64,000 bases of DNA, from NCBI RefSeq assembly GCF_028640845.1, contig NC_080541.1, positions 158,232,502-158,296,501 on the forward strand, in the 5' to 3' direction. Every line of letters begins with the position of its first letter. Positions within the stretch are counted from its first letter, which is position 1. Origin of the DNA: Ahaetulla prasina (taxonomy: Eukaryota > Chordata > Lepidosauria > Squamata > Colubridae). Below, piece after piece: positions 1-11,392 of this stretch. The translations under genes and the position numbers were made by a program. Below the pieces are notes generated by a model, which was not told the DNA's origin, made no database searches, and saw only the letters and a list, made by a program, of their open reading frames with translations.

Positions 1-1655
1 CTCTCATTTCTATTTATTTATTTAGATTGGCCCTTAAGTGCAATTTAAGTAAAGTTAAGGCAAAGTAATGGCTCCAAAAAGAAAAGGTCATACATAATAG
101 GACTATCACATTAATTAGAAACTAGTTCAGAAACTATCTATATTTCAGTTTCTCTTCACCTAACCAATTTATTTTATTAGCAATATAACCTTTGCCCCTT
201 TCTCATTCCTTCTTTGTTAAGAAAATTATATCCAAAGTCTTTGAGCTAAATTAAGTCCAGTTCTACATGAGATCAACAGTTAAGGTTTATTTAAGGGTTA
301 GAGAGTCTTGTCCACAAATGCTAAAATGTAAGATAAACTACACTTTTTCTTTTCTTGGACAAGGGTAACAGAAAGATTTTTAACACAATCTGATCAATTA
401 TTATTGCCTTTTTGGAAGCAAAATTAAAAAGAGAAAGATAATAATTAAGGCCCGTTGATTCTAAAACTTCTATATGTCTCTGTGTTGCAACTTGCAACCT
501 TGAAAAATATGCCATTTTTCTGAATATTATCATCATTTTCTTTTAATTAAGCCATCTAAACCGAACTATGATGAATTTTGAATACTGTCCCAATTATTTC
601 CAATTTAATATACCCTAATACAATCAGCCATGTCCTCTAGGTACAATTTATTCACAGCTAGCAATTTTTTTTCAACTCTAAGTTGCTTTGTATCTGGCTA
701 ACTAGCAGATAGAAGATATATCAAAAATCATACTTTTAGAATTCTAATAAACTATTGTATATATTTTTTCTTAAGTATACCAAGTCCCAGATATAGCGCT
801 GTAAATACACATGGTTACAAGTGCTGTTAATAAATACAATTAGATAATGGGTATATTCAATATTAAAATATGTAAACATTTTAAATATTCCAAAATACAA
901 TGTTTTCCCAATTTATGCTGGCATCTGAATGAGTTTGCTAATATAATTAATCCTCAGAATGTCTAATTACAATTTGCTTAATGGAAAAAAATATCATTAT
1001 ATATCTAATGTATCTTTCAGCTTCCTTAATTTCCATAACATTTCTGTCATATACATCAACAGTTTATTACGTCTTTTTAATTTTGCTTGTTAGTGCATTG
1101 CTGAACTATGGGTTCATTCACAATAGTAATTTGTGTATAATGCTATCTCTGTATCTTGTTTTCATGCTGGCGTTCCCATTATACCCACCAGAGCACTCAA
1201 TTTAACTTAAGCTCAATTGGGCATCTGATGTTAGACAATGCTCTAAATTTCTAAACTAAAATGAACACGAGTCCAACTGAAAGTATTTGGAAAATACGCA
1301 AAAAAGGGAAAATAACAATGATATTATGTTGTGGTGTGTTTATAAACTGCCAAGGCAGCCAGACTATCTGGATAATGACCTCCTGGATCTGATTATAACT
1401 TTTTTCAGGAAAGACACATGTTCATAATGAGATATTTTAACTTCCCAGACATCCATTGCAAAAATAACTTGACTAAATCTGAGAAGTTCTAAATATTTCT
1501 CTGTCTTTTTCATATTCCAGAAAACCAAGGAAGACAGAAGGGAATTAATTATTCTAGATCTGATTTCTGACAATATATAACCATTGGGAACTTTTGAGAG
1601 GAAGAGATATATCATCTTAGGATCCATGGTATTGGGGATAAAATAATTGAAGCAT
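1..1655. other. Intron 5 sequence of TNNI3K, nothing recognised
   Basis: AT-rich sequence without a supported gene or recognisable repeat. Small open frames, such as one at 981-1205, have no start context, similarity or codon structure that I can defend. It lies downstream of the last TNNI3K exon found, so it is read as intron 5. Confidence 0.5.
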
Positions 1656-1703
1656 AGGGAGAGAGAGGGGGAGGGAGGGGGAGAGGGAGAGAGATAGATA
1701 GAC

Positions 1704-1741
<38 letters not shown>
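1656..1741. repeat. Purine microsatellite ending in (AGAC)n
   Basis: A GA/GGGA-rich stretch grades into about nine AGAC units ending at 1741. The frames read through it on the minus strand are low-complexity artefacts. Confidence 0.95.
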
Positions 1742-1816
1742 TTACTTTTAGGGGAGATAATTTCAACAAACTTATAGAATTGCTAAGCAGCATCTTATGG
1801 GAAAATTTCACCAGGC

Positions 1817-1883
1817 TAGAGCAATGTTTCTCAATCTTCTCAAGTTTAAGAAATGTGGATTTCAACCCCCAGAATTTCTTAGC
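1817..1883. repeat. Fragment of the CCCAGAATT-type hAT MITE family
   Basis: The order 'tttctcaatctt..aagtttaag..gtggatttcaac..cccagaatt' matches the half-elements at 32579-32706, 31461-31566, 37760-37828 and 49762-49830. Only one half is present and no target duplication was found. Confidence 0.5.
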
Positions 1884-1887
1884 TAAC

Positions 1888-2100
1888 CTTGAGAAAGTAA
1901 AGTAGATATTAGGAACATTTTTTCTAAGACCTGCATTAAATGATGGAACAGACTGCCTCTAGAGGTGGACGGGAGGTGTTTTAAAAAAAGGTTGATAGCC
2001 ATCTGCCAGGAATATTGTAGAAATGATTTCCTGCACTGGGTTGGAGTGAACCAGGTATTTTCCAAGGTCTCTTTCAATACTTACATTCTAAGATTCTGTG
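1888..2100 (+). mobile_element. Diverged CR1 3'-end fragment
   Basis: The stretch carries the CR1 3' signature in order: a 'tggaacagactgcctctagaggtgg' block, a 'ggttgatagccatctgcc' block and 'ccaaggtctctttcaa', followed by the short 'ttctaagattctgtg' terminal repeats. It is more diverged than the CR1 copies at 20.2 and 39.1 kb, so it is older. Confidence 0.6.
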
Positions 2101-2105
2101 AAAAA

Positions 2106-3460
2106 AGACAAACAAGCCCCCCTGCCCCACAAATTGTCAGTTTGTCACTTTTCCACTTTGTTAAGAATGTCCTTATGATAATGTTATTATAACTGGTTTC
2201 TGAAATACTGTTGTTATAATCACAACAGTAAAAAAAATATGTTCAAGCTAGTCCCTTTTTCTTCCCGTGTCAGCTAATTTTGCTTGAAATTTGGACCCCA
2301 AGCTGTTAAAAGTTGCTCTTCCTGAACTTTGCAGCTTTCCTTAACTATTGAAGATGAAAGTGAAGAGTCTTTCTAGTTCTCTTTTTTTACTGTTACCATT
2401 TTCTATTGAGTGGCTATTGAACTTGCTCAGCCTCTATTAGGTTGTTATTGCTATATGTTGTTGTTGTGTTTTCCTGTCTCTTTGAGAGCTGTACTTTTTG
2501 CTTGACCATATGATATCTCCCTCTTCTTTGCCAGGCCCAATTCTATAGCACTTGCTACCCCAGCTTGCTATTAGAATAATTTGTAATTACTCAATTATAT
2601 CCATAAAAAGGAAAATAAAAAGTAAATCTAGGAAAAGTGACTGGAGGTTGGGGTTTTTGTTTTGTTTTTTTGGATGGCAGAATAGAAAATCAGAAAATGT
2701 TCACATTTTATAATATATGATGTCTTTTAAATATATCAGTTAATGTAAATTTGTACAAGGACCAGAGCCTCCCAGGCTGGATACTGTATATGCTATGGAA
2801 AATCCCACAGCTCACATTGAAGGTATCCAGCCCAAAGTCCTTAAGTGCACATGAAGGATCTCCAAAACTTTAGGAAAGGGAATCTTATTACAAAAGTGGG
2901 CAATTTTGGTGCAAGTGGTAAGCAGACCAATTTCATACACCAACAGCACCAGACATGTTATGCTATGGATTTTTAGCAATGGGCTTTAAATAGGTTCCCT
3001 ATTAGTGAATAAAGAGTGGCATCTATTTTATTTCCTTGAACTAAAATAATGCTTGTGCAAAGAAAGTATTTTCAGTGCAATTACAAAAAGAATTATGTTG
3101 TGTAATTTTGTGCAGGCTTTTAACATCTGTTGTCTAATAGAAATAAGTGTCTTCATTGATTCCCACCCCCCCAAGAAACAGGTGATACGGCATGAGGTAA
3201 TCTGCCAGTCTCAGCTCCAATCTGAGACTGATATATGTCCCTTCCCTTCTCCAACCCTTCTATTTCTTCATAAGCTTTTAGATTCCATCTTAGTCAAGCT
3301 GCAAATAAATGCTTCTGTTCAGGAAAATGTTAAAAACAAAAAGCTATCTTATGCTGTTAGACTGATTCTCAAGGCCAGCATTATCTGTGCAAATTGGCCA
3401 TTCTAGGTTGGATTCTTAAAGTTGGGGTTTTTAGTATAAGTTGCAAGCCACTGTGATTGA
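2106..3460. other. Intron 5 sequence, nothing recognised
   Basis: No repeat family or coding signal identified. An open frame of 117 codons at 3053-3406 has no recognisable domain and is treated as chance. Confidence 0.4.
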
Positions 3461-3551
3461 GACAGTTTAACCTAGTCTTTAAGGTGCTTGCCTAAAAACA
3501 GGAGACTGTGAGTTCTAATCCTATCTTAGCCATGAACACCAGCTGCGTAAC
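3461..3551 (+). mobile_element. tRNA-derived SINE, 5' part (split by an insertion)
   Basis: This is the head of a tRNA-derived SINE: a box A-like 'tagtctttaaggtgc' and a box B-like 'gagttctaatcc', followed by 'cttagccatgaacaccagctg'. The same order occurs at 10376-10610 and, inverted, at 22671-22874 and 33071-33302. Here the SINE stops at 'gcgtaac' and resumes at 4375 after an 823-bp insertion. Confidence 0.75.
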
Positions 3552-4374
3552 TGTCATGGCCCTGGAACCTGGGTCTGAGGAGGAGGATGAGATGAAGCAG
3601 GGGCAGATGAAGTAGGATGGCACGGCCTCTCTCACCCCAGAGGAGTGACTGGGGGAGCAGGACGAGGCAGTCCCTGGTCCTTTGGGCCTTGGAGGGATGG
3701 CTGGAGACAGAGAAGGTGCAGGATGACTGAGCAAAGAGGAGAGGGAAAGAGTAGGCAGCAGAGCAGAGGAACAACGGAGCTCCGGAGAGGAGTGATTGCC
3801 TCCCCTTCCTGATCCTTAAGGACGGACCGTGGAGAGGAGGCAGGATCAGCACAGGGTGAACCAACGGCTCGGGGCGGGTGTATGTGCGTCCCACCCTTTA
3901 TCACATGGCTCACCCGGGGATTAAGATTTAAAGAGGAGGGGAAGGGGCGCTTGTCGGGAACAAGTGTTGCCTTTTTCCAGCCACACTTGCAGTTGTCAAC
4001 ATCTTACCACCTTGTCTTACTGTATTTAGCCTTGCTTTGCCTGGGTTCGACTTGCCTTGATTTGCCTGGCCTGGCTGTTGGCAAGTATTCAGCTACACAG
4101 CTCTGCTTCGGGTTGTGCTGTAGCTCCAGTGACCCCTCCATGCGATGAGGACTCTCTGGAACCAGGTTCCTGAACTGTGTTTGCTCTCAGATCTTGCTAC
4201 TTCTCTGGACTCACAGCTGCCAGGAACTAGTGGAGGAGCATGTGTGGGTTTGGAGTGTTGCTCTTGGACTTACGGTGAACTGTGGGAACTTTGGGGGGAA
4301 AGTTGGAGCAATAAAAGGGAATTAAGCCTTCATTCGGCTGTGTTGCTTTCATGCCCAGCCCCAGGTCTAAACAA
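3552..4374 (+). mobile_element. Candidate solo LTR inserted into a SINE
   Basis: An 823-bp block starts with TG and interrupts the SINE. It is flanked by TAAC (TAACT if read one base wider) at 3548-3551 and 4375-4378, as a target duplication. It has a TTTAAA-type TATA box near 3927 and an AATAAA signal near 4308, about 65 bp before its end, which is the layout of an LTR. There is no open gag-pol frame, so recombination to a solo LTR is the simplest reading. The family is not recognised. Its 3' end reads ACAA, so the exact terminus is uncertain by one or two bases. Confidence 0.6.
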
Positions 4375-4527
4375 TAACTTTGGGCCAGTGACTGTCTCTC
4401 AGCCAACCCATCTTGCAGGGTTGTTGCTATGGGAAAAATAGGAGGAGGGAGAGTATTACATTTGTTTGCTGCCTTGGGTTACTTATAAAGTAATAAAGGG
4501 GGGGATAGAAATCTAATAAATAATAAT
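4375..4527 (+). mobile_element. tRNA-derived SINE, 3' part
   Basis: Continuation of the SINE begun at 3461: 'tttgggccagtgactgtctc', 'cagggttgttgctatggg', then a tail with 'taataaaggg' and A/T-rich repeats. It joins in register to the 5' part once the inserted LTR is removed. Confidence 0.75.
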
Positions 4528-6597
4528 GATTGTTATCCTGTTTTCCCAATCCACTTACTTCTCAGCAAAATTGAATTTCAAACCAGAGACATTATAGCTA
4601 GTTATCCTACATAATCATCAAGATTAAAATTTTCATAACAGTTGGTTGAACAGAAGGTAAATGTTGATAACTTTATTTTTTTTTAATGCAGGGTCTATAC
4701 CTGAAGATTATATTCCTTGTGTGGAAAACTGAAAGAAAGGAAGGCCAGAAGGGCAAAATTGTAAAATGATTTTTTCCTTTCTATACCATGTTAAGAACAT
4801 ACTGCAATTTAATTGCTTTTATTATAAAGCCTAGAAGCAAAAAGATATATTAGATTTCAACTTGTTATATTTTTAATGAAACATGAGGTTTAATTGGGTC
4901 ATTTTCCTTCTGCAAGTCCTCATTTTGCAATTAAAAATTAAAGCTGAAACTTGTATATTGTCAAATCTTCTCAGAATCTGATGAATTTGCCTTGTTATCC
5001 CATATCAAAAATTATTAGCAAAACTCACATACATTCAGTAATTACGATTTAGGAAAAGTGATATTATGGAAATGGGCTATAGCTTTTAAAGTAAATTTGA
5101 TGGCAAGATTCAAATATCAATCTGAATCCAAAGTAATATAAATATGTAAATTAAAGCTACTAGTTTGCACTTTATTTAGTACAATTGATTGTTCATCTTG
5201 TGAATTCCTTCAGGAGTTATTTCACTTCCCAGAGGAGGCTAGTTAGACCTTGTGCATGTAAAGATGATGGACAATATAAGATCCTTCTAATATAATTGCC
5301 TGAATACATCAAATTGATTTCCACAATGTTTAAAATAAATTTTATTAAACAGTTTTACAAATAACATAAAAATAAAAATAAACTAGTAAAGAATAAAAAC
5401 AGTAAAAAAAGGGAGGAAAAAAAAAGAAATGTGCAGAAAGAAAGAATAAAAAGAAATCTAAGTTTCCAATTTCCTTTTCCACAAATATAAATACAAATAG
5501 AAAATTATCTCTTATTCTGATTACAGAAAAGCTCACTCTTTTGTATTATCCATTTTTGTAACTCTCAAATCATAAGTGCATTTTTTTCATTTCAGGTAAA
5601 AAAAGTCTATAAGGAGTTTCCAGTTAGTCATAAATATACGGTAGGTATTGTTTTACTCTCTAAAAAAAAAGAGGTCAATATAGTCACCATTTTTGCCAAC
5701 GATTCCTCCAAATTGACTTCTACAATTCTAACAATTCTAACAGTTGTGCTTATGCACTTCTAAATAAGTAGAAGCACTTGCAATTTTCAAATATGAATAA
5801 ACTACACTATACAATGAAATCCTCCATGTAGCATATAAACAAAGATTAAAACAAAATAAAGTCAAACAATTAGAAATTAATTTTGTAAATTCAACAAAAT
5901 GATCCATGTTTTCTTATATTTCCTTCGTCATTCTCCTTATAAAGTGGCAGCTGCTGTAACTAATATTTTTCCATTACCTTTTTAAAAATAATTTTATCTT
6001 GCTCTTTTTGTAATTAAAAAGGTGTTTGTTTGTTTTTTAAAAAGTGATAATTAATATATATAAACAATGTCAGTACCTCATAGTGCAGAAACCTAGAAGC
6101 TTGTTACATTCTAGCACTTAAAAAATGAATATTACACATAGTTTCTGCTAAACTACCAGACCAGGTTTACAAAAAATTCAGATTACCAGTAGAAGACAGT
6201 AAAGAGGTGCAAAAATTCCAATTCTTTGCTCCCATCTAGAGTTTTCCAAATTTTTTGCAATCCCGATCCAGTAACCTTCATTTCAGCCTCATTTCAGGTA
6301 TGACTCATTTTACCTCATATCCCTTATATATCTATAGAGGTTAATCTAGATATAATTTCTATATATTAAATACATTGCTGTAGATGTTATCCTAATAAGG
6401 ACATTCATAAAGTTTTGAAGTAACTGTTAGGGCTCTTTAACAGTTCTCAAGAGGTTTACTTTTCATGAATAACTTGCACACTTTTTCTTTTTTTATCTTT
6501 AAAAGAAGATAGAAAATGAACTGGATAATTCTTCAGGTATGGGACACTTCCATAGAGAAATATCTTCAAGGCCATCACCATGACATGAAGAAATCTC
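4528..6597. other. Intron 5 sequence, nothing recognised
   Basis: About 2 kb of AT-rich DNA with homopolymer runs (for example poly-A near 5408-5420) and no supported gene, structural RNA or repeat family. Confidence 0.4.
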
Positions 6598-6627
6598 CAA
6601 TCCAATCCAATCCAATCCAACCCAATC
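6598..6627. repeat. (CCAAT)n microsatellite
   Basis: Six pentamers of TCCAA type with one CCCAA variant. Confidence 0.9.
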
Positions 6628-6984
6628 CTTTATTACAATAATTAACTATCATCTCTGCCCCACCTATTAAAATCATAAGATACAAATAGAAACTGAGACA
6701 AGAAGAGAGGAATACAAATATGTAGATGAGTACATAAAAATGCAAATAAATAGGCTAAAAATAAAGTGAGTACATACAGTACATTACCGAAAAAATAATA
6801 GCTGTACTGAGCTGCTGTTAAAATATACTTATTGAAATGCCAAAACACTAAAAATATTTGAATGGTATTTAAAATACTGCACTATAAATTGTTAATCTCT
6901 TAATACATTTTATGGCAAAGTTACTGGGGTTTCATAGAATCAGTAAAACTTCAAGAATATAAGATGGCTTCAGATATTCTACAT

Positions 6985-7497
6985 CTTTAAGGTGTTGGTT
7001 ATGACCTTTAAAGCACTCCATGGCTTAGGACCTGGGTACTTATGGGACCGCCTGCTGTTACCACACGCCTCCCACAGACCCGTACGCTCCCATAGAGAGG
7101 GTGCCATAGAGACTTCTCAGGGTGCCGTCCGCCAAACAATGTCGGCGGGCGGCCCCCAAGGGAAGGGCCTTCTCTGTGGGGGCTCCCACACTCTGGAACG
7201 AGCTTCCCCCGGGTTTACGCCAAATACCTGACCTTCGGACATTTCGTCGCGAACTCAAGACCCATCTTTTTATCCGCGCGGGGCTGGCTTAAATTGGGAT
7301 TTTAATGTTAAATTTATTAATTTTAAACGGGGTCTTAGTATGGTAAATTTTAATCACTGGGCTAATTTAAATAAGTTTTTTAAATCGTATTTTAAACTTG
7401 TATATTGTATTGTCGGTTTTATTATGCCTGTACACCGCCCTGAGTCCTTCGGGAGAAGGGCGGTATAAAAATCAAATAAAATAATAAATAAATAAAA
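6985..7497 (+). mobile_element. L2-clade LINE, 3' end
   Basis: 5'-truncated copy. Its coding remnant reads [15 protein letters not shown], the C-terminal L2 ORF2 signature also seen at 17144-17440. The 3' UTR has the stem-forming 'ccgccctgagtccttcggg..aagggcggtata' and an (AAAT)n tail. The remnant is broken by stops. The same 3' end recurs at 17.6, 30.3, 55.2 and 56.9 kb. Confidence 0.85.
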
Positions 7498-7624
7498 TCT
7501 TGCACTCTTTTGTACAACAGAATTACAGGTCTCACAATACAAATAAAGGAGGAATTAAATTATGCTCAGTTACCAGTTGATATGAAAGTCACCAGCTGAT
7601 GTGAAAACTAATCTCAATGTTTTT

Positions 7625-8190
7625 GAGTCTGTCATTTGCACCTCTATAACTGTCTGGTTCGGTTCTGCAACCCAACAAGAAAAACACAGACTTCAGAGGA
7701 TAATTAGAACTGCAGAAAAAATAATTGCTACCAACTTGCCTTCCATTGAGGACCTGTATACTGCACGAATCAAGAAGAGGGCCGTGAAAATATTTGCAGA
7801 TCCCTCGCATCCTGGACATAAACTGTTTCAACTCCTACCCTCAAAACAACGCTATAGAGCACTGCACACCAGAACAACTAGACACAAGAACAGTTTTTTC
7901 CCGAAGGCCATCACTCTGCTAAACAAATAATTCCCTCAACACTGTCAGACTATTTACTGAATCTGCACTACTATTAATCGCTTCATAGTTCCCATCACCA
8001 ATCTCTTTCCACTTATGACTGTATGACTATAACTTGTTGCTGGCAATCCTTATGATTTATATTGATATATTGATCATCAATTGTGTTGTAAATGTTGTAC
8101 CTTGATGAACGTATCTTTTCTTTTATGTACACTGAGAGCATATGCACCAAGACAAATTCCTTGTGTGTCCAATCACACTTGGCCAATAAA
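7625..8190 (+). mobile_element. AATAG-tailed LINE (CR1/L3 or Rex1-like), 3' part
   Basis: The frame at 7601-7930 encodes the C terminus of a non-LTR retrotransposon polymerase (motifs I-C-T-S-I-T-V-W-F-G, then R-I-I-R-T-A-E-K-I-I, then N-S-F-F-P-K-A-I). A roughly 260-bp 3' UTR follows and ends in a small stem ('gtgtccaatcacac') and AATAAA, directly joined to an (ATTCT)n array. Other copies lie at 13.4-22.2, 25.1-26.1, 34.9-37.2 and 62.9 kb. I recall such AATAG/ATTCT tails as typical of snake L3/CR1 LINEs. I cannot settle the clade by eye. Confidence 0.8.
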
Positions 8191-8262
8191 ATTCTATTCT
8201 ATTCTATTCTATTCTATTCTATTCTATTCTATTCTATTCTATTCTATTCTATTCTATTCTAT
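8191..8262. repeat. (ATTCT)n microsatellite, LINE-seeded
   Basis: About 14 perfect ATTCT pentamers starting exactly where the LINE 3' end (AATAAA) stops. ATTCT is the complement of the AATAG motif. Confidence 0.97.
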
Positions 8263-8712
8263 GTTGTCTCCCTCGGACTCTACATGCAGCCATGCCAAAT
8301 TTTGCCACAGTTTGTGTGACAGAATTTTTTTTGTTTGAAAGAGAAGTAAAGAAGTGTAAAATTTCTCCGAATGGTGTGGAAATTGCAGCAAAAGAGGTGT
8401 GATATATTTGATGCCACACTCTCTCTAGAGGTACAGGATGATAAAACATGCACAATATTTTCTATCAGTCCTAATTCACAAGGTCAGATATTCTCTTGTA
8501 TAAAATATTCCTACGTGACCCCATAATACTTGTCCATAGGAAGATATCAAATAAAGCTTCTACCTCTACTGCATTTTGGAAGCAGGAACCAAATCCCCGC
8601 CCCCAGATTTTCCTCTGAAAAGCATAACCCTTTCTCTAATTTTCTCTGCAAGGTTGCTTCTTGTTAGTGATTGGTAACCTTAATCCATTGCTCCTACAAC
8701 TTTCTCATAACC

Positions 8713-8832
8713 CAGGGATGTCAGAGGCGGAAGCATCACGCGGAGGCTACACCCACCTCACCTCCGCGGATAGGAAAAATGTCGTGAAACATCACATGAT
8801 GGTAATGTGACGTGGTGAGTTTGACACCCGTG
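8713..8832. mobile_element. hAT-type MITE, 120 bp
   Basis: Termini 'cagggatgtc' and 'gacacccgtg' form an inverted repeat. The element is flanked by a perfect 8-bp target duplication TCATAACC (8705-8712 and 8833-8840). A CA-ended inverted repeat with an 8-bp duplication is diagnostic of hAT transposition. No transposase is encoded. Confidence 0.9.
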
Positions 8833-8935
8833 TCATAACCTATGCAAAATAAATATTGAGAAAGAAACACCAAGGGAAGGCAATTTTAAAGTTATGGTCT
8901 GTTTTTACTTGAATTGAACATTGTTACAAAATATA

Positions 8936-9190
8936 TATATTTATTTTATTTATTTATTTATTTATTTATTTTGTCAAACACAATATATATATAAGTATAA
9001 GCATGAAATAACCATACAAATTGAATACAATTAAAGGGAACATTAGGACAGGAACGGTAGGCACGCTGGTGCTCTTATGCACGCCCCTTACAGACTTCTT
9101 AGGAACGGGGTGAGGTCAATAGTAGCTAGTCTTTGGTTAAAGCTTTGGGGATTTGGGGATGAGACCACAGAGTCAGGTAGTGGAAGTAAG
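8936..9190 (-). mobile_element. LINE 3' end (unclassified), inverted, with (TTTA)n tail
   Basis: Read on the minus strand, this is a LINE 3' region: 'ctattgacctcaccccgttc', 'gggcgtgcataagagcacc', then a tail of TAAA repeats (8940-8973). The same sequence occurs at 11019-11327, 31745-32011 and 61490-61725. The copy at 11 kb shows the coding end (motif V-V-N-A-W-N-A-L-P-D). I do not assign a clade. Confidence 0.65.
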
Positions 9191-9809
9191 ACCTTTGGAA
9201 TTTTGTTTTTCTTTTTGGCAATAATTAGTGACTGCTATACATAACCCCCAGTAAGCCCAATCCCTTGAATATCGAAAAAAAAAATTCAAACTGGCTGCTA
9301 ACATCCTCTGAATTATCAGTCTTGCAAAATCAATTTGAACTTTCGCACATTCTAAGAAGTAGTTAGGGGTTTAAGATACTCAAAATATATACTAATTGAA
9401 AGTCCAGTATTATAATTCAGACCTATTGCCAAAAATCACTACTGTTGCCTTTTTGATAGTTTTCTTGCTTCTTTTTAGTGTATTTTTATTAGGCAATTTA
9501 TAAAAAAAGGAAATGGGGGAGGAAAAGTGATAAAAAAGAATAAAATACAAATGATTAAACAAGGAATTTACAAATGTCATAGAGATAATAATTATCCATT
9601 ATGTCCTTCATTCACATTCACAGTCATTGTGAATGACTGACTATATTATTTCTAAAAGCTTGAACATTGCTATTAAGCTCTAAGCATGTTGTGAAGTTAT
9701 TATTTTTTCTTTCTTTAAGATTCCCTTTGTTTCACTCAGCTTTTGTTTTCTTTAATAAATCTACCTGTGCTCTTTTGTATTGTTTTTTTTTTCAGTCACT
9801 TGAAAGATA
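9191..9809. other. Intron 5 sequence, nothing recognised
   Basis: No gene or repeat family identified between the LINE end and the small MITE. Confidence 0.4.
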
Positions 9810-9817
9810 CTCCAGAT

Positions 9818-9861
9818 CAGGGGTCTCCAAGTCTTAAAGGGACCAAGATTGGAGACCCCTG
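9818..9861. mobile_element. 44-bp hAT-type MITE
   Basis: Perfect 13-bp inverted termini (CAGGGGTCTCCAA and its complement) enclose only 18 bp. The flanks are a perfect 8-bp duplication CTCCAGAT at 9810-9817 and 9862-9869. Size and termini make it a near-minimal internal-deletion derivative of a hAT element. Confidence 0.9.
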
Positions 9862-10162
9862 CTCCAGATCACATGTACCTAGAAAAATGAACTGGGATAC
9901 CGGTGGACTTACTAAAGAAAAAAAAAATCCAAAAGTTCAGGCAGCTCAGTCAAAGCAAAATAACAAATGTGCAAGCAAGCAAGATTCTGCTAAGTTTGAA
10001 TTGGAGAAATGTTGCATGTCAGACAAGAGTACTTTAAGTGTTTTAAACATTTGTATTGTTTGTAGGTTTGCTTTATTATTTGTTTTTGTTTTGGTATTAT
10101 TTATGTTTTCATTGGAAGTTGCACAGTCATGAAGATGGGTGGCTATATAAATGGAATACATG

Positions 10163-10225
10163 CTGTACATACATACATACATATAATACATACATACATA
10201 CATACATATAATACATACATACATA
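10163..10225. repeat. (CATA)n microsatellite
   Basis: Three CATA runs separated by 'taata' interruptions. Confidence 0.9.
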
Positions 10226-10375
10226 GACATAAAAAAGTAGTTACAAGCACCAAGCTACTGAGAAATACCTAAAGCAGGTGCTTTTTTTCTTGCCTCTGTG
10301 GAACCAGTAAAATGCATGAGTTTGACTAGAACAAAGTGCAGGAAGCAAACTGGCCATCAATGAGGCTGCATTAAG

Positions 10376-10610
10376 ACCAGTTTGATTTAGTGAAAAGTAC
10401 CAGGCTAGAAACTAGGAGACTCTGAGTTCTAATCCTACCTTAGGCATGAAAGCCAGCTGGGTGACTTTGGGCCAGTCATTCTGTCAGCCTAGCCCACTTC
10501 GACAGAGTTGTTGTTGTGGGGAAATAAAGGAGGAAAAAGGAATATTAGGTATATTTTCTGCCTTAAGTTATTTATAAAAATAATAAACAATGGGATATAA
10601 ATAAATAAAA
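10376..10610 (+). mobile_element. tRNA-derived SINE, near full length
   Basis: Order: 'ccagtttgatttagtg' (degenerate box A region), 'gagttctaatcctacctt' (box B region), 'gggtgactttgggccagtc', 'gttgttgttgtgggg', and a tail 'ttatttataaaaataataaa' with AAAT repeats. It is the best preserved of four copies in the window. Confidence 0.8.
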
Positions 10611-10940
10611 TTCATGATGGGCTGGATTCAAATAAAAGAAGACAATGTTCATTCCTGGCCTTTATTTATAAAAGATATACTGTATCTGGCAGTGCCAAAT
10701 TCCCTAATACTAACCTTTTTAAGCTGGTACGTATGTTGCTAATACCAGAGCAGCTTCTGCTAGTGAAACCAAGCTGATGCAATTTGACATTATCCCGAAC
10801 ATTCTTGTTGTCTAATAATAAGCTAGCACTTTCCACATTTCAAGTTAACTATTTTGTTCAAGCACATTTGAAGAAAACAGGCTACACTTCAGTTTGCATC
10901 ATCTTAATTTTTAATTCATGATTTTAAAGAGGTAGAGCCT

Positions 10941-11015
<75 letters not shown>

Positions 11016-11018
11016 TTT
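10941..11018. repeat. (ATTT)n microsatellite
   Basis: About 19 ATTT units. It forms the 3' tail of the inverted LINE fragment that follows. Confidence 0.97.
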
Positions 11019-11325
11019 GAATACATATTAAATAATATATATAAGTATAAGCATGAATTGAATACATAAAATGAATACAACTAAAGGGAACATTAGGACA
11101 GGGATGGTTAGGCATGCTGGTACTCTTAGGAATGTGTTGAGGTCAATAGTAGACAGTCTTAGGTTAAAGTTTTGGGGATTTTGGGATGAGACCACGGAGT
11201 CTGGTAGTGCATTCCAGGCATTAACAACTCTGTTACTGAAGTCATATTTCCTGCAATCGAGATTGGAGCGGTTTACTTTAAGTTTGAATCTATTGTGTGC
11301 TTGTGTATTGTTGTGGTTAAAGCTG

Positions 11326-11327
<2 letters not shown>
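11019..11327 (-). mobile_element. LINE 3' end with C-terminal coding remnant, inverted
   Basis: The minus strand encodes a C-terminal LINE segment with the motif Y-D-F-S-N-R-V-V-N-A-W-N-A-L-P-D-S-V-V, followed by 'tctactattgacctcaacac' and the (TAAA)n tail at 10941-11018. Same family as 8936-9190. It is abutted by an (ATC)n array. Confidence 0.7.
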
Positions 11328-11360
<33 letters not shown>

Positions 11361-11361
11361 T
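11328..11361. repeat. (ATC)n microsatellite
   Basis: About eleven ATC units at the 5' edge of the inverted LINE. Confidence 0.95.
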
Positions 11362-11392
11362 TGGATTCAAGATGTGTATGGATGTACACCAT

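Noticed and set aside
981..1205. Hydrophobic 74-codon frame that could be a small membrane protein
   Set aside because: AT-rich chance frame with no homologue known to me, no start context and no neighbouring signals.
8081..8338. Frames encoding repeated F-Y-S-I-L
   Set aside because: Translations of the (ATTCT)n array and the LINE 3' UTR.
10163..10230. CATA repeat as a structured RNA or origin
   Set aside because: An ordinary tetranucleotide microsatellite.
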